The notes under the pieces are model-generated. The model made no database searches. It had not been told where the DNA came from and saw only the letters and a list, made by a program, of their open reading frames with translations. A stretch of 48,872 nt of DNA from Actinomadura nitritigenes. GTDB lineage: Bacteria; Actinomycetota; Actinomycetes; Streptosporangiales; Streptosporangiaceae. Both the position numbers and the translations under genes were made by a program. Below, one piece after another: positions 15,179 through 23,650 of this stretch. The stretch's first letter is position 1. Each line of letters starts with the position of its first letter. The stretch spans positions 1-48,872 of the forward strand of contig NZ_JAGEOK010000053.1 in assembly GCF_017573545.1 (NCBI RefSeq), given 5' to 3'.

Positions 15179-16867
15179 TCAGGAGCCGGCGGAGGGCTGC
15201 GGGAGCGCCGGCTCGGACTCCTGCGGGGGCTCCTTCGGCGGGAAGTGCAGGTCGAACGCCGGGCGGTAGGAGCGGATGCGCGGCATCGTCGTGAAGTTGT
15301 GGCGGGGCGGCGGGCACGAGGTCGCCCACTCCAGAGAGGCGCCGTAGCCCCACGGGTCGTCGGTCTCGACCGGACGGGCGCGGCGGTGCGTCCGGTAGAT
15401 GTTCCACAGGAACGCGAAGGTGGAGGCGCCGAGGATGAACGCGCCGATCGACGAGACGAGGTTCAGCGCCGCGAACTGCTTCGGGTAGTCGGCGATGCGG
15501 CGCGGCATGCCCTCGGCGCCGAGCCAGTGCTGGACGAGGAAGGTGGTGTGGAAGCCGACGAACAGCGACCAGAAGTGGATCTTCCCCCAGGTCTCGTCGA
15601 GCCTCCTGCCGGTCATCTTCGGCCACCAGAAGTAGAACCCGCCGAACATCGCGAACACCACGGTCCCGAACAGCACGTAATGGAAATGGGCGACGACGAA
15701 ATAGGAGTCGGTGAGGTGGAAGTCCATTGGCGGTGACGCGAGGATCACGCCGGTGAGGCCGCCGAACAGGAACGTCACGAGGAAACCGATCGCCCACAGC
15801 ATCGGCGTCTCGAAGGTGAGCTGCCCCTTCCACAGCGTCCCGACCCAGTTGAAGAACTTGATGCCGGTCGGCACCGCGATCATGAACGACGTCATGGAGA
15901 AGAACGGCAGCAGGACCTGGCCCGTGGCGAACATGTGGTGCGCCCAGACGGTCATCGACAGCCCGGTGATCGCGATGGTCGCGCACACCATTCCGAGGTA
16001 GCCGAAGACGGGCTTCCGCGAGAACACCGGGAGGATCTCGGTGACGATGCCGAAGAACGGCAGCGCCACGATGTACACCTCGGGATGGCCGAAGAACCAG
16101 AACAGGTGCTGCCACAGCAGCGCGCCCCCGTTCGCGCCGTCGTAGATGTGGGCGCCGAACTTGCGGTCCGCCTCCAGCGCGAACAGCGCGGCGGCGAGCA
16201 CCGGGAACGCGATCAGCACCATCACGCTGGTCAGCAGCACGTTCCACGTGAAGATCGGCATCCGGAACACCACCATGCCGGGGGCCCGCATCCCGATGAT
16301 CGTCGTCATCAGGTTCACCGACGTGAAGATCGTCCCGAACCCCGAGACGATCAGCCCCATCACCCACATGTCGCCGCCGAGCCCCGGCGAGTACGTCGAC
16401 GACGAGAGCGGCGAGTAGGAGAACCAGCCGAACGCCGCCGCGCCGCCCGGCATCAGGAACCCCGCCAGCACCATGAGCGCGCCGAACAGGAACAGGTAGT
16501 AGCTGAGCGTGTTGAGCCGCGGGAACGCCACGTCCGGCGCGCCGATCTGCAGCGGCACGATCACGTTCGCGAACCCCGCGAACAGCGGCGTCGCGAACAG
16601 CAGCAGCATGATCGTGCCGTGAATGGTGAACAGCTGGTTGTACTGCAGGTCGTTCATCACCTGCAGGCCCGGACGCATCAGCTCGGCCCGCATCAGCATC
16701 GCCATCAGCCCGGCGATCAGGAACATCGCGAACGACGTCCCGAGGTACAGGTAGCCGACCATCTTGTGATCGGTGGTGGCGAGGACGTCGCCGATCCTGA
16801 TCCCCTTGCGGTGGCGCGCCAGCGCGTCCGCGGTGCTGGTGTCCGGCGCGCCGTCCACAGCCGTCAT
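15179..16867 (-). CDS. ctaD: Cytochrome c oxidase subunit I (aa3 type)
   Basis: A 562-residue heme-copper oxidase core subunit with twelve membrane helices. Ligands can be placed: heme a H83 (TIHGTIM) and H396, heme a3 H394 (VAHFHYVL), CuB H261, H310, H311, and the His-Tyr cross-link pair H261/Y265 in GHPEVYIVALP. The K-pathway lysine lies in TGIKFFNW. No ctaC, ctaE or ctaF neighbours it. It faces the lone qcrB and is preceded on its strand by a DUF2795/dehydrogenase pair. A 15-base palindrome (TACCA-N5-TGGTA, 16890-16904) lies upstream of the ATG and may be regulatory. Confidence 0.95.
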   Translation of the reverse strand: MTAVDGAPDTSTADALARHRKGIRIGDVLATTDHKMVGYLYLGTSFAMFLIAGLMAMLMRAELMRPGLQVMNDLQYNQLFTIHGTIMLLLFATPLFAGFANVIVPLQIGAPDVAFPRLNTLSYYLFLFGALMVLAGFLMPGGAAAFGWFSYSPLSSSTYSPGLGGDMWVMGLIVSGFGTIFTSVNLMTTIIGMRAPGMVVFRMPIFTWNVLLTSVMVLIAFPVLAAALFALEADRKFGAHIYDGANGGALLWQHLFWFFGHPEVYIVALPFFGIVTEILPVFSRKPVFGYLGMVCATIAITGLSMTVWAHHMFATGQVLLPFFSMTSFMIAVPTGIKFFNWVGTLWKGQLTFETPMLWAIGFLVTFLFGGLTGVILASPPMDFHLTDSYFVVAHFHYVLFGTVVFAMFGGFYFWWPKMTGRRLDETWGKIHFWSLFVGFHTTFLVQHWLGAEGMPRRIADYPKQFAALNLVSSIGAFILGASTFAFLWNIYRTHRRARPVETDDPWGYGASLEWATSCPPPRHNFTTMPRIRSYRPAFDLHFPPKEPPQESEPALPQPSAGS

Positions 16868-16966
16868 CCGGGCTCCCCTCCTCGTCCACTACCAACGGCT
16901 GGTAATGACCGGAGAAAAACCCTCCAAACGCGCGCCGCCCGGCGCCGACGGCTCAGGGGCGGCGGG

Positions 16967-17302
16967 TCAGGGGTGCCAGTGGGGGCCTTCGTCGCCGCGG
17001 AGCTCGTCCTGGACGGGCGGGCGCTCGGTGTCGCGCATGTGCTCGGCGAGGCCCGGCTTGTTGTGGTGCCGCCGCTGGTAGGCCTGCTCCGCCGGGGTGC
17101 GGCCCGGGTCGGGGTCGACCGGCAGCGAGCGCAGCACCTCCGCCGCGCTGCCGTAGGTGCCGAGCGGCAGCGACGACAGCACCCGCTCCTCCTCGCTCAG
17201 CGGGCGCTCGGCGTGCGCGTGCTCGACGATCCTCTCCTTGCTGGCCGGGAAGGCCAGGTCGCCCAGCAGCTGCTCGACCCGCCTCGTGTCGGCGATCTTC
17301 AT
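16967..17302 (-). CDS. DUF2795 domain protein
   Basis: A 111-residue soluble protein. Residues about 8-62 carry the DUF2795 pattern (VEQLLGDLAFPASKERIVEHA, with LPLGTYGSAAEVLRSL), a small helical domain common in actinobacteria and of unknown function. The C-terminal part is polar and histidine-rich. The ATG has a strong G-rich ribosome site (GGGGGGAG) and lies 29 bases after the zinc dehydrogenase gene on the same strand, so the two likely form an operon. Confidence 0.82.
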   Translation of the reverse strand: MKIADTRRVEQLLGDLAFPASKERIVEHAHAERPLSEEERVLSSLPLGTYGSAAEVLRSLPVDPDPGRTPAEQAYQRRHHNKPGLAEHMRDTERPPVQDELRGDEGPHWHP

Positions 17303-17331
17303 GGTGTGCTCCCCCCTGTCGCGGCCGGCCG

Positions 17332-18549
17332 TCATCCGGCGACCTCCAGCGCCACCTTCGTCCAGCCGGGCTCGCGCCGGTCGAACGCCTCGTAGGCCTC
17401 GATGACCCCGGGCAGGCGGGCCTGCTGGGTGAGGATCGTGGTCGGGTCGGCACCGCCCTTGGCGATGCGGCTGAGCAGCCCCGGCACGTACCGGCGGTGG
17501 TTGCAGTTGCCGGCCTTGACGGTCAGGTTCCGGTTCATCGCCAGGCCCAGCGGGAAGCTGGTGAAGTTCGGCGGGTAGACCCCGACGATCCCGATGGTGC
17601 CGGCCTTGGCGACCATGTCCACCGCCCAGCGCAGCGCCTCGCCGGGCGCGTCGCCGGGGCGCCACTGCGCGCCGTGCTGGCCGGTGCGCGGCGCGGCCTG
17701 CGCCTGCTCGCGCTCGAACTCGCGCCGGTCCTCCTTGGTGATCGCCTCGGCGGCGGGACCGCTCGCGGGGCTCTCGGCGTCCACGCCGACCGCGTCGATC
17801 ACGCGGTCCGCGCCGATGCCGCCCGTCAGGTTCCGGACGACCTCGACCGGGTCCTCGGCGTTGAAGTCGATCGTCTCGGCGTTCTGCAGCCGGGCCGTCT
17901 CCAGCCGGTCGGCGTGCCCGTCCACGACGAACACCCGGCCGGCGCCCTGGATCCGCGCCGACAGCACGGCGAGCTGCCCGACCGGGCCCGCGCCGAGCAC
18001 CGCGACGGTGTCGCCGGGCCCGACCTCGGCGAGCCGCGCGCCGAACCAGCCGGTCGGCAGGATGTCGCTGACCATCAGCGCCTGCTCGTCGGTGACGCCG
18101 GGCGGGATGGCGACGAGGTTGGTGTGCGCGTACGGGACGCGCGCGTACTCGGCCTGCAGGCCGTCGAACGGGCCGGTCGACCGGGGTCCGCCGTAGAACG
18201 ACGAGCCCGCGGACGGCCCGTTCGGGTTGGCGACGTCGCACTGGGCGTAGTACCCGGCGCGGCAGTACGAGCACCGGCCGCAGCCGATCGTGGACGGGAT
18301 GACGACGCGGTCGCCGGGCACGAAGTTGCGGACGTCCCGCCCGACCTCCTCGACCACCCCGACGGCCTCGTGGCCGAGGACCGTGCCCGGCTCCATGCCG
18401 GGCATCGTGCCCCTGACGAAGTGCAGGTCCGTCCCGCAGATCGCGCTGGCGGTGATCCGGACGACCGCGTCCTCGGGGTCGCGGACGGCCGGGTCGGGCA
18501 CCTCGTCCAGGCTGATCTCGCCGACGTCGTGCCAGACCACTGCCCTCAT
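17332..18549 (-). CDS. Zinc-dependent dehydrogenase, formaldehyde-dehydrogenase-like
   Basis: A 405-residue medium-chain dehydrogenase. Catalytic zinc ligands are in AICGTDLH (C with following H) and GHEAVG; structural zinc cysteines are in GCGRCSYCRAGYYAQC; the NAD(P) loop is VLGAGPVGQLA. The insertion between the nucleotide-binding halves (about 275-310) and the C-terminal TILTQ segment fit the glutathione-independent formaldehyde-dehydrogenase-like group, but the true substrate is unknown. A second related enzyme is at 24793. It heads a small operon with the DUF2795 gene. Confidence 0.88.
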   Translation of the reverse strand: MRAVVWHDVGEISLDEVPDPAVRDPEDAVVRITASAICGTDLHFVRGTMPGMEPGTVLGHEAVGVVEEVGRDVRNFVPGDRVVIPSTIGCGRCSYCRAGYYAQCDVANPNGPSAGSSFYGGPRSTGPFDGLQAEYARVPYAHTNLVAIPPGVTDEQALMVSDILPTGWFGARLAEVGPGDTVAVLGAGPVGQLAVLSARIQGAGRVFVVDGHADRLETARLQNAETIDFNAEDPVEVVRNLTGGIGADRVIDAVGVDAESPASGPAAEAITKEDRREFEREQAQAAPRTGQHGAQWRPGDAPGEALRWAVDMVAKAGTIGIVGVYPPNFTSFPLGLAMNRNLTVKAGNCNHRRYVPGLLSRIAKGGADPTTILTQQARLPGVIEAYEAFDRREPGWTKVALEVAG

Positions 18550-18702
18550 GGCTCTGCTCCTCCCCTCGCGGGACCTGTTCCCGTCCGCCCTTCCCGCAGG
18601 TCGCGGGAGAAACATGGACAATGCAGACACCTGCCGTACGGCTCGCCGGACCCGCACCGGATAATGGAAAGCCGCAGACCGCGACCACGTCAGGAGTCGG
18701 CC

Positions 18703-18741
18703 ATGACACGCCCATCCCGGCCCGTCCGGGCCCGCCGGTGA
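18703..18741 (+). CDS. Possible 12-residue leader peptide of the DyP-encapsulin operon
   Basis: ATG 18703 has a good ribosome site (AGGAG, six-base spacing) and encodes MTRPSRPVRARR. Its TGA overlaps the GTG start of the peroxidase gene (GTGA at 18738). The peroxidase GTG has no ribosome site of its own, so translation of this short frame would deliver ribosomes to it. Alternatively the AGGAG simply reflects a start-site misjudgement for the peroxidase. Confidence 0.4.
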   Translation: MTRPSRPVRARR

Positions 18742-19730
18742 GCGCCCCCCGCGCCGGCGCGTCCCAGCAGGTGCTCGGGCCGCTGACCGGCTCGGCCATC
18801 TTCCTCGTGGTGACCGTCGACCCCGGCGGCGAGCCCGTGGTCGCCGAGCTGCTCCCCGACCTGGCCGGACTCGTCCGCGCGGTCGGCTTCCGGGTGCCCG
18901 GCGGCGGCCTGACCTGCGTCACCGGCATCGGCTCGGACGCCTGGGACCGGCTGTTCTCCGGCCCGCGCCCCGCCGGGCTGCACCCGTTCACCGAGCTGCG
19001 CGGCGACGTGCACACCGCCCCGTCCACGCCCGGCGACCTGCTGTTCCACATCCGCGCGCACCAGATGGACCTCTGCTTCGAGCTGGCCGCGCAGATCATG
19101 GAGCGGCTGGCGGGGGCCGTCACCGTCCGGGACGAGGTGCACGGCTTCCGCTACTTCGAGCAGCGCGACCTGCTCGGCTTCGTCGACGGCACCGAGAACC
19201 CGACCGGCGAGGACGCCCGCGCCGCCGTCGCCATCGGCGGCGAGGACCCGGGGTTCGCCGGCGGCAGCTACGTGATCGTCCAGAAGTACCTGCACGACAT
19301 GCGGGCGTGGAACGCTCTCACGGTCGAGCAGCAGGAGGACGCGGTCGGCCGCCGCAAGCTGTCCGACATCGAGATCCCCGACGGGATGAAGGCCCCCGGC
19401 GCGCACGTCGCGCTCACCTCGATCACCGGCCCGGACGGCGAGGAGCGGGAGATCCTGCGCGACAACATGCCGTTCGGGAACCTGCGCGACGGCGAGTTCG
19501 GCACCTACTTCATCGGCTACTCCGCCACCCCGGAGGTCACCGAGGAGATGCTGCGGAACATGTTCCTCGGCGACCCGCCCGGCGTCCACGACCGGCTGCT
19601 CGACTTCTCGACCGCCGTGACCGGGACCCTGTTCCACGTCCCCACGGCCGACTTTCTCGACGACCCGCCCCCGCTTCCCAGCGACGACGGATCCCTGGGC
19701 ATCGGCGACCTGAAGAGGAGCGCACCTTGA
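18738..19730 (+). CDS. Dye-decolorizing (DyP-type) heme peroxidase, encapsulin cargo
   Basis: A 330-residue class P DyP peroxidase. The distal aspartate is in GFVDGTENP (D150), the probable proximal heme ligand is H223 (GAHVALTS) and the distal arginine R241 (EILRDNMPFG). The last residues DGSLGIGDLKRSAP (317-330) match the encapsulin cargo-loading peptide, so the enzyme should be packaged inside the shell encoded next. The GTG start is chosen by family alignment (VSAPRAG before QVLGPLTGSAIFLV). It overlaps the stop of a possible leader peptide, and its own stop overlaps the TTG of the encapsulin gene. Confidence 0.93.
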   Translation: MSAPRAGASQQVLGPLTGSAIFLVVTVDPGGEPVVAELLPDLAGLVRAVGFRVPGGGLTCVTGIGSDAWDRLFSGPRPAGLHPFTELRGDVHTAPSTPGDLLFHIRAHQMDLCFELAAQIMERLAGAVTVRDEVHGFRYFEQRDLLGFVDGTENPTGEDARAAVAIGGEDPGFAGGSYVIVQKYLHDMRAWNALTVEQQEDAVGRRKLSDIEIPDGMKAPGAHVALTSITGPDGEEREILRDNMPFGNLRDGEFGTYFIGYSATPEVTEEMLRNMFLGDPPGVHDRLLDFSTAVTGTLFHVPTADFLDDPPPLPSDDGSLGIGDLKRSAP

Positions 19731-20521
19731 ACAACCTCCACCGCGAACTGGCCCCGATCTCCGCCGCCGCCTGGGACGACCTGGAGGCGGAGATCCGCCG
19801 CACCGTCACCCGCAACCTCGCCGGGCGGCGGCTGGTGGACGTGCCGGAGCCGGGCGGCGCGGCGCTCGCGGCCGTCGCCACCGGGCACCTCGACCCCGTC
19901 GACGCGCCCGCCGAGGGCGTGGCGGCGCACGTGCGGCGGGCCCGTCCGCTGGTGGAGCTGCGGGTGCCGTTCACCGTGGACCGGCGGGCCGTCGACGACG
20001 TGGAGCGCGGCGCGAAGGACCCGGACTGGCAGCCCGCCAAGGACGCGGCCCGGCTGATCGCCCGCGCCGAGGACCGCGCGATCTTCGAGGGGTACGCCGC
20101 GGCCGGCATCGAGGGGCTGCGCGCCGCGTCCGCCAACCCGGCGATCGCGCTGCCGGACGAGCCGCGCGAGTACCCGAACGCGGTGGCGCGGGCGGTGACG
20201 GCGCTGCGGCTGGCCGGGGTGGACGGCCCGTACTCGCTGGCGCTCAGCGCGGACGCCTACACGGCGGTGAACGAGACCTCCGACCACGGCTACCCGATCC
20301 ACGAGCACCTGGCCCGGCTGGTCAGCGGCGACATCGTCTGGGCGCCCGCGATCACCGGCGCGTTCCTGCTGTCCACCCGGGGCGGCGACTTCGAGCTGCG
20401 CGTCGGGCAGGACCTGTCGGTCGGCTACGAGTCCCACGACGCGACGAGCGTCCGGCTGTACCTCCAGGAGACGTTCACGTTCCTGACGTACACCGCCGAG
20501 GCCGTGGTCGCGCTGGGCTGA
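19727..20521 (+). CDS. Encapsulin nanocompartment shell protein (family 1)
   Basis: A 264-residue HK97-fold protein. It opens with MNNLHRELAPISAAAWDDLE, the conserved N-terminal helix that binds cargo peptides, and ends with LYLQETFTFLTYTAEAVVAL, typical of family 1 encapsulins forming 60-subunit T=1 shells. The TTG start overlaps the peroxidase stop (TTGA) and is served by GAGGAG inside the peroxidase gene. With the upstream DyP this is the classical two-gene oxidative-stress nanocompartment. A MerR regulator follows 137 bases downstream. Confidence 0.94.
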   Translation: MNNLHRELAPISAAAWDDLEAEIRRTVTRNLAGRRLVDVPEPGGAALAAVATGHLDPVDAPAEGVAAHVRRARPLVELRVPFTVDRRAVDDVERGAKDPDWQPAKDAARLIARAEDRAIFEGYAAAGIEGLRAASANPAIALPDEPREYPNAVARAVTALRLAGVDGPYSLALSADAYTAVNETSDHGYPIHEHLARLVSGDIVWAPAITGAFLLSTRGGDFELRVGQDLSVGYESHDATSVRLYLQETFTFLTYTAEAVVALG

Positions 20522-20560
20522 CCCGCCTCGACGGCGCGCCCTTGTGCCGCGCCCAATGTG

Positions 20561-20598
20561 CCGCGGATCCGCGGTCCATGACTCAATGGACCGCGGAT
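20561..20598. promoter_or_regulatory. Nested palindromes upstream of the MerR gene
   Basis: ATCCGCGGTCCAT (20567-20579) and ATGGACCGCGGAT (20586-20598) are perfect 13-base complements with a six-base spacer. The first arm also belongs to the 14-base palindrome CCGCGGATCCGCGG (20561-20574). The element lies 60 bases before the MerR start and 40 bases after the encapsulin stop. It could be the MerR operator, or a terminator hairpin for the encapsulin operon (no T-tract). Confidence 0.6.
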
Positions 20599-20658
20599 AA
20601 CCGCGCCAGCGTTCGTGAGTACGATGAGGGGCCCGACCGCCGACTCGAAGAGACGGGC

Positions 20659-21552
20659 ATGGCTGACTTCCGCATCGACGACCTGGCGCGCGCGGCCGGG
20701 ACCACGGTCCGGCACGTGCGCGGCTTCCAGGAGCGCGGCCTGCTCCCGCCGCCCCGGATGAGGGGCAGGGTCGGCTTCTACGACGACAGCCACCTGGCGC
20801 GGATCCACCTCATCGCCCGGCTCAAGGACCGCGGCTACACGCTGGCCAGCATCGGCGAGATGCTGTCGGCGTGGGAGCGCGGCCACAACCTGGCCGACCT
20901 GCTCGGCCTGGAGCGGGTCATCCACGACCCGTGGTCGGACGAGGAGCCGGCCCGGATGACGCTCGCGCAGGTCGTGCGGCGGTTCTACCCGGAGATCCCG
21001 GAGGAGGCGCTCAGGGGCCGGACGCCCGCCGACCACCCGAAGCTGAGGCGGGCGGAGGAGCTGGAGTTCATCCGGTGGACGGGCGAGGAGTACGAGGTGC
21101 CGAGCCCGCGGCTGCTGGAGGTCGGCGCGGGACTGGTCGAGGCCGGCATCGAGCTGGACGCCGTCTTCGAGATCGCCGGCCGGCTGCGCGGCGACGTGGA
21201 CGCCATCGCCCGGCAGTTCGTCCGGCTGACCGTGGAGCACGCCGGGCTGGACGCGCGGTCCGGCGACCGGGACGTGCGCGAGGTCGGCGAGGTGATCCGG
21301 CGGCTGCGTCCGATCGGCATGCAGGCGGTGCAGGGGCTGCTGGCCCGCTCGCTGCACGCCGAGATCCAGGCCGAGTTCGCCCGGCAGATCGAGAGCATGG
21401 GCCTCACTCCCCCGGCGCCGGGCACCGCCGAGCATGCCGAGAACACACCCGAGCAGGCCGAGCGCACCGCCGAGCAGGCCGAGCGCACCGCCGAGCGCGA
21501 CGCGGCCCCGGCGGGGCGGGCCGGGGAGTCCGTCCCGGACCTGCCCGTCTGA
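20659..21552 (+). CDS. MerR-family transcriptional regulator
   Basis: A 297-residue protein. The N-terminal MerR winged helix is MADFRIDDLARAAGTTVRHV, then FQERGLLPPP and VGFYDDSHLARIHLIARL. The dimerisation/effector region (about 75-245) lacks the cysteines of metal-sensing MerR proteins, so the signal is not a typical metal. The last 50 residues are a repetitive Glu/Ala/Thr tail (AEHAENTPEQAERTAEQAER) with EQAERTA repeated. A large palindrome precedes the gene. Position directly after DyP-encapsulin suggests, but does not prove, control of that operon. Confidence 0.87.
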   Translation: MADFRIDDLARAAGTTVRHVRGFQERGLLPPPRMRGRVGFYDDSHLARIHLIARLKDRGYTLASIGEMLSAWERGHNLADLLGLERVIHDPWSDEEPARMTLAQVVRRFYPEIPEEALRGRTPADHPKLRRAEELEFIRWTGEEYEVPSPRLLEVGAGLVEAGIELDAVFEIAGRLRGDVDAIARQFVRLTVEHAGLDARSGDRDVREVGEVIRRLRPIGMQAVQGLLARSLHAEIQAEFARQIESMGLTPPAPGTAEHAENTPEQAERTAEQAERTAERDAAPAGRAGESVPDLPV

Positions 21553-21648
21553 ACCGCGCGTTCCGGTCGGCGCGCCCGGTCGGCCGTCCGCCGCGCGCGG
21601 CCCCGCGCCCGAGGAGCCGGGCGGGGGCCGGATCGGGGGCGGGGCCGG

Positions 21649-22122
21649 TCAGTAGTCGAACCAGCCGGGGAGCTTGGCGCCGAACATCATGTCGCCGGAC
21701 AGCTTGATCTTGCCGGTCATGAAGCCCTGCACGCCGTTCAGCCGGCCCGCGCACAGCCGCAGCAGCGTCGGCGCCGACAGCGTGAGCGTCACCTTCGGGC
21801 CGGCCGGCGCCCCGCGCTCGCCGATGGCGGCGCCGTCGCGGATCGACAGGCCGTAGGACAGCGTCCCGCCGGGCGCGGTGACGTCCCAGCGGACCACGCC
21901 GCCGTCGTTCCCGGCGCGCTCGGCGACGAAGTGCTCGCCCATCAGGCCGAACACCCGGTCCAGGACGTCCTCCGCGCCGGCGGCGGCGACGAAGCCGTCG
22001 ATCAGCTCGTCGTCCACGCCGGGCGCGTCCAGCAGCGCGCGGAGCTGCTCGGGCGAGGCGACGTCCTCCAGCATCGCCTTCAGCTGCTCGGTGTCCCCGA
22101 GGTGGGGCACGGTCTCGCTCAT
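21649..22122 (-). CDS. SCP2 sterol-transfer-like small protein
   Basis: A 157-residue soluble protein. The C-terminal half (about 55-157) matches the SCP2 sterol-binding fold: a helix FGLMGEHF, strands VVRWDVTAPGGTLSYGLSI, and a helical end GRLNGVQGFMTGKIKLSGDM. The N-terminal 50 residues are helical and acidic. Such proteins bind lipids or act as accessory folds; no ligand can be deduced. It stands alone, convergent with the MerR gene and followed upstream by the PucR-type regulator on the same strand. Confidence 0.75.
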   Translation of the reverse strand: MSETVPHLGDTEQLKAMLEDVASPEQLRALLDAPGVDDELIDGFVAAAGAEDVLDRVFGLMGEHFVAERAGNDGGVVRWDVTAPGGTLSYGLSIRDGAAIGERGAPAGPKVTLTLSAPTLLRLCAGRLNGVQGFMTGKIKLSGDMMFGAKLPGWFDY

Positions 22123-22240
22123 GGCGTTTCCCTCCGGTCGAAGCGGCGCTTTCACCGGTCCGACGATTCCAGCACCGCGACCGCCGGATAACTGCACCGG
22201 AGACGGAATCACGATGGGCGGCACTCACCCATTCGAAGGT

Positions 22241-23515
22241 TTATGCGCGGCCGCTCGCGAGGCCGTTCTCGAACCAGTCGGGCTGGCCGTCGGGGCGGGT
22301 CGTCGCGAGCCAGAGGCGCAGCGCCATCAGCAGTTCGACGTGCAGGGACGGGTCGTGGATCTCGGGGCCGAACAATTCGTCGAGCCTGCGAACCCGGAGC
22401 CGGACGGTCTGCGGGTGGACGTGCAGCCGGAGCGCCGCGGCGGAGGCGTTGAATCCGCATTCCAGCACGGCCTGGAGCGTCCGCGCATACTGCGTGCGGC
22501 GATTCTGCCGGAGTCGCAGCAGCGGTTTCAGCCGGTGCCGCGCGCAATTCTCGACGAGGTCGCGGTGGCGCAGCACCACGAGGGTGGGCACGTGCTCGGC
22601 GGCGATGATCGGTCCGTCGCGGGGCGGCGCGCCGGAGGGTCCGTCGTCGAGCGCGCCGTCCGCGGCCAGGGCGAGCGTCTGCCGCGCCCAGGCCAGCGAC
22701 CGGCCGAGCGCGGCCGGTTCGACGGCGGGGCCGACGGCCGCCGCCCGGCCGGCCAGGAGCGGCTCCAGCGTCCGGCGGTGCACCGGGTCCCGCGGGTCGG
22801 GGACGATCAGGCACGGCTCGGCGAGGTGCCGGCCGTCCAGCACCTGCGGCGGGAGGACGCGGGGGCGGGGCGGTCCCGTCCCGGGGGCGAGGGCGACGGC
22901 GGCGGCGCGGCCCGGCACCGGCCACCGCGCCTCCTGCGCGAGGGCCGCGATGCGCCGCGGTTCGGTCCCGGGGCGGGCGAGCAGCGCGGCGAGCAGCGCG
23001 CGGCGGCGGCGCAGCAGCAGCGCGGCCGGGTCGCGGGCCGCCTCGGCGCGGCCCTGCGCGACGGCGGCCGCCAGCCGGTTCAGGAAGGGGAAGAGCGCGG
23101 AGACCACCTGCCCGTACAGGCCGGGCGGCACCTCGGCGTCCAGCGCGTCGGCGACCCGGGACAGGTGCCGGACGGCGACGCGGGTCGCGACGTTCGCCGC
23201 GTTCTGCAGGGCGCTCGCGGCGCGGCCCTCCTGCACCTCGGCGGCGCCGACCCGGCGGAAGAAGGCGAGGAGGTCCTCCGGCGGCGGGCCGGGCCGCTCG
23301 ACGAGGCCGGCGAACGCGCCGATCGCGCATCCCGCGGCGAACTCCAGCGCGTCCCGGCAGCCGGGGGCGGCGTACTCGGGGACCTCGCGCCGCACCTCGT
23401 CGACGGTCTCCGCGACGATCGCGGGGACGGCGTCGCGCAGCGCGCCGCCGAGGAGGCGCCGCACGCGGGCGTCGAGGCCGGGGTCCGGTTCGACGGCGTT
23501 GCCGGGAGCCCTCAT
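22241..23515 (-). CDS. PucR/CdaR-type helix-turn-helix regulator
   Basis: A 424-residue regulator. The C-terminal PucR-type HTH includes LQAVLECGFNASAAALRLHV and HPQTVRLRVRRLDELFG; the N-terminal region (about 25-170) is a helical sensor domain (QNAANVATRVAVRHLSRV). It is a clear paralog of the regulator at 35865, sharing EVPEY, LQNA, RHL and HPQTVR segments. No metabolic operon adjoins it, so its target is unknown. The minus-strand sequence TTGACA-N16-TACACG (23590-23617) upstream of the ATG is a possible promoter. Confidence 0.85.
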   Translation of the reverse strand: MRAPGNAVEPDPGLDARVRRLLGGALRDAVPAIVAETVDEVRREVPEYAAPGCRDALEFAAGCAIGAFAGLVERPGPPPEDLLAFFRRVGAAEVQEGRAASALQNAANVATRVAVRHLSRVADALDAEVPPGLYGQVVSALFPFLNRLAAAVAQGRAEAARDPAALLLRRRRALLAALLARPGTEPRRIAALAQEARWPVPGRAAAVALAPGTGPPRPRVLPPQVLDGRHLAEPCLIVPDPRDPVHRRTLEPLLAGRAAAVGPAVEPAALGRSLAWARQTLALAADGALDDGPSGAPPRDGPIIAAEHVPTLVVLRHRDLVENCARHRLKPLLRLRQNRRTQYARTLQAVLECGFNASAAALRLHVHPQTVRLRVRRLDELFGPEIHDPSLHVELLMALRLWLATTRPDGQPDWFENGLASGRA

Positions 23516-23589
23516 CGCTCACGTCCCTCCCGACGTGCCCGGCCGGGCACCGTATCGCGGATCTATGTACCGCAAATTAACGGAACAAG

Positions 23590-23617
23590 CGTGTACGGCG
23601 CGTTCGAGCCATGTCAA
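23590..23617 (-). promoter_or_regulatory. Candidate promoter of the PucR-type gene
   Basis: On the minus strand a perfect -35 TTGACA (23612-23617) is followed after 16 bases by TACACG, a poor -10. It lies about 75 bases before the ATG of the regulator. The -35 match is striking but the -10 is weak. Confidence 0.3.
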
Positions 23618-23650
23618 GACGGTCGGACCACAGACGTACGTCCCGCAGGT

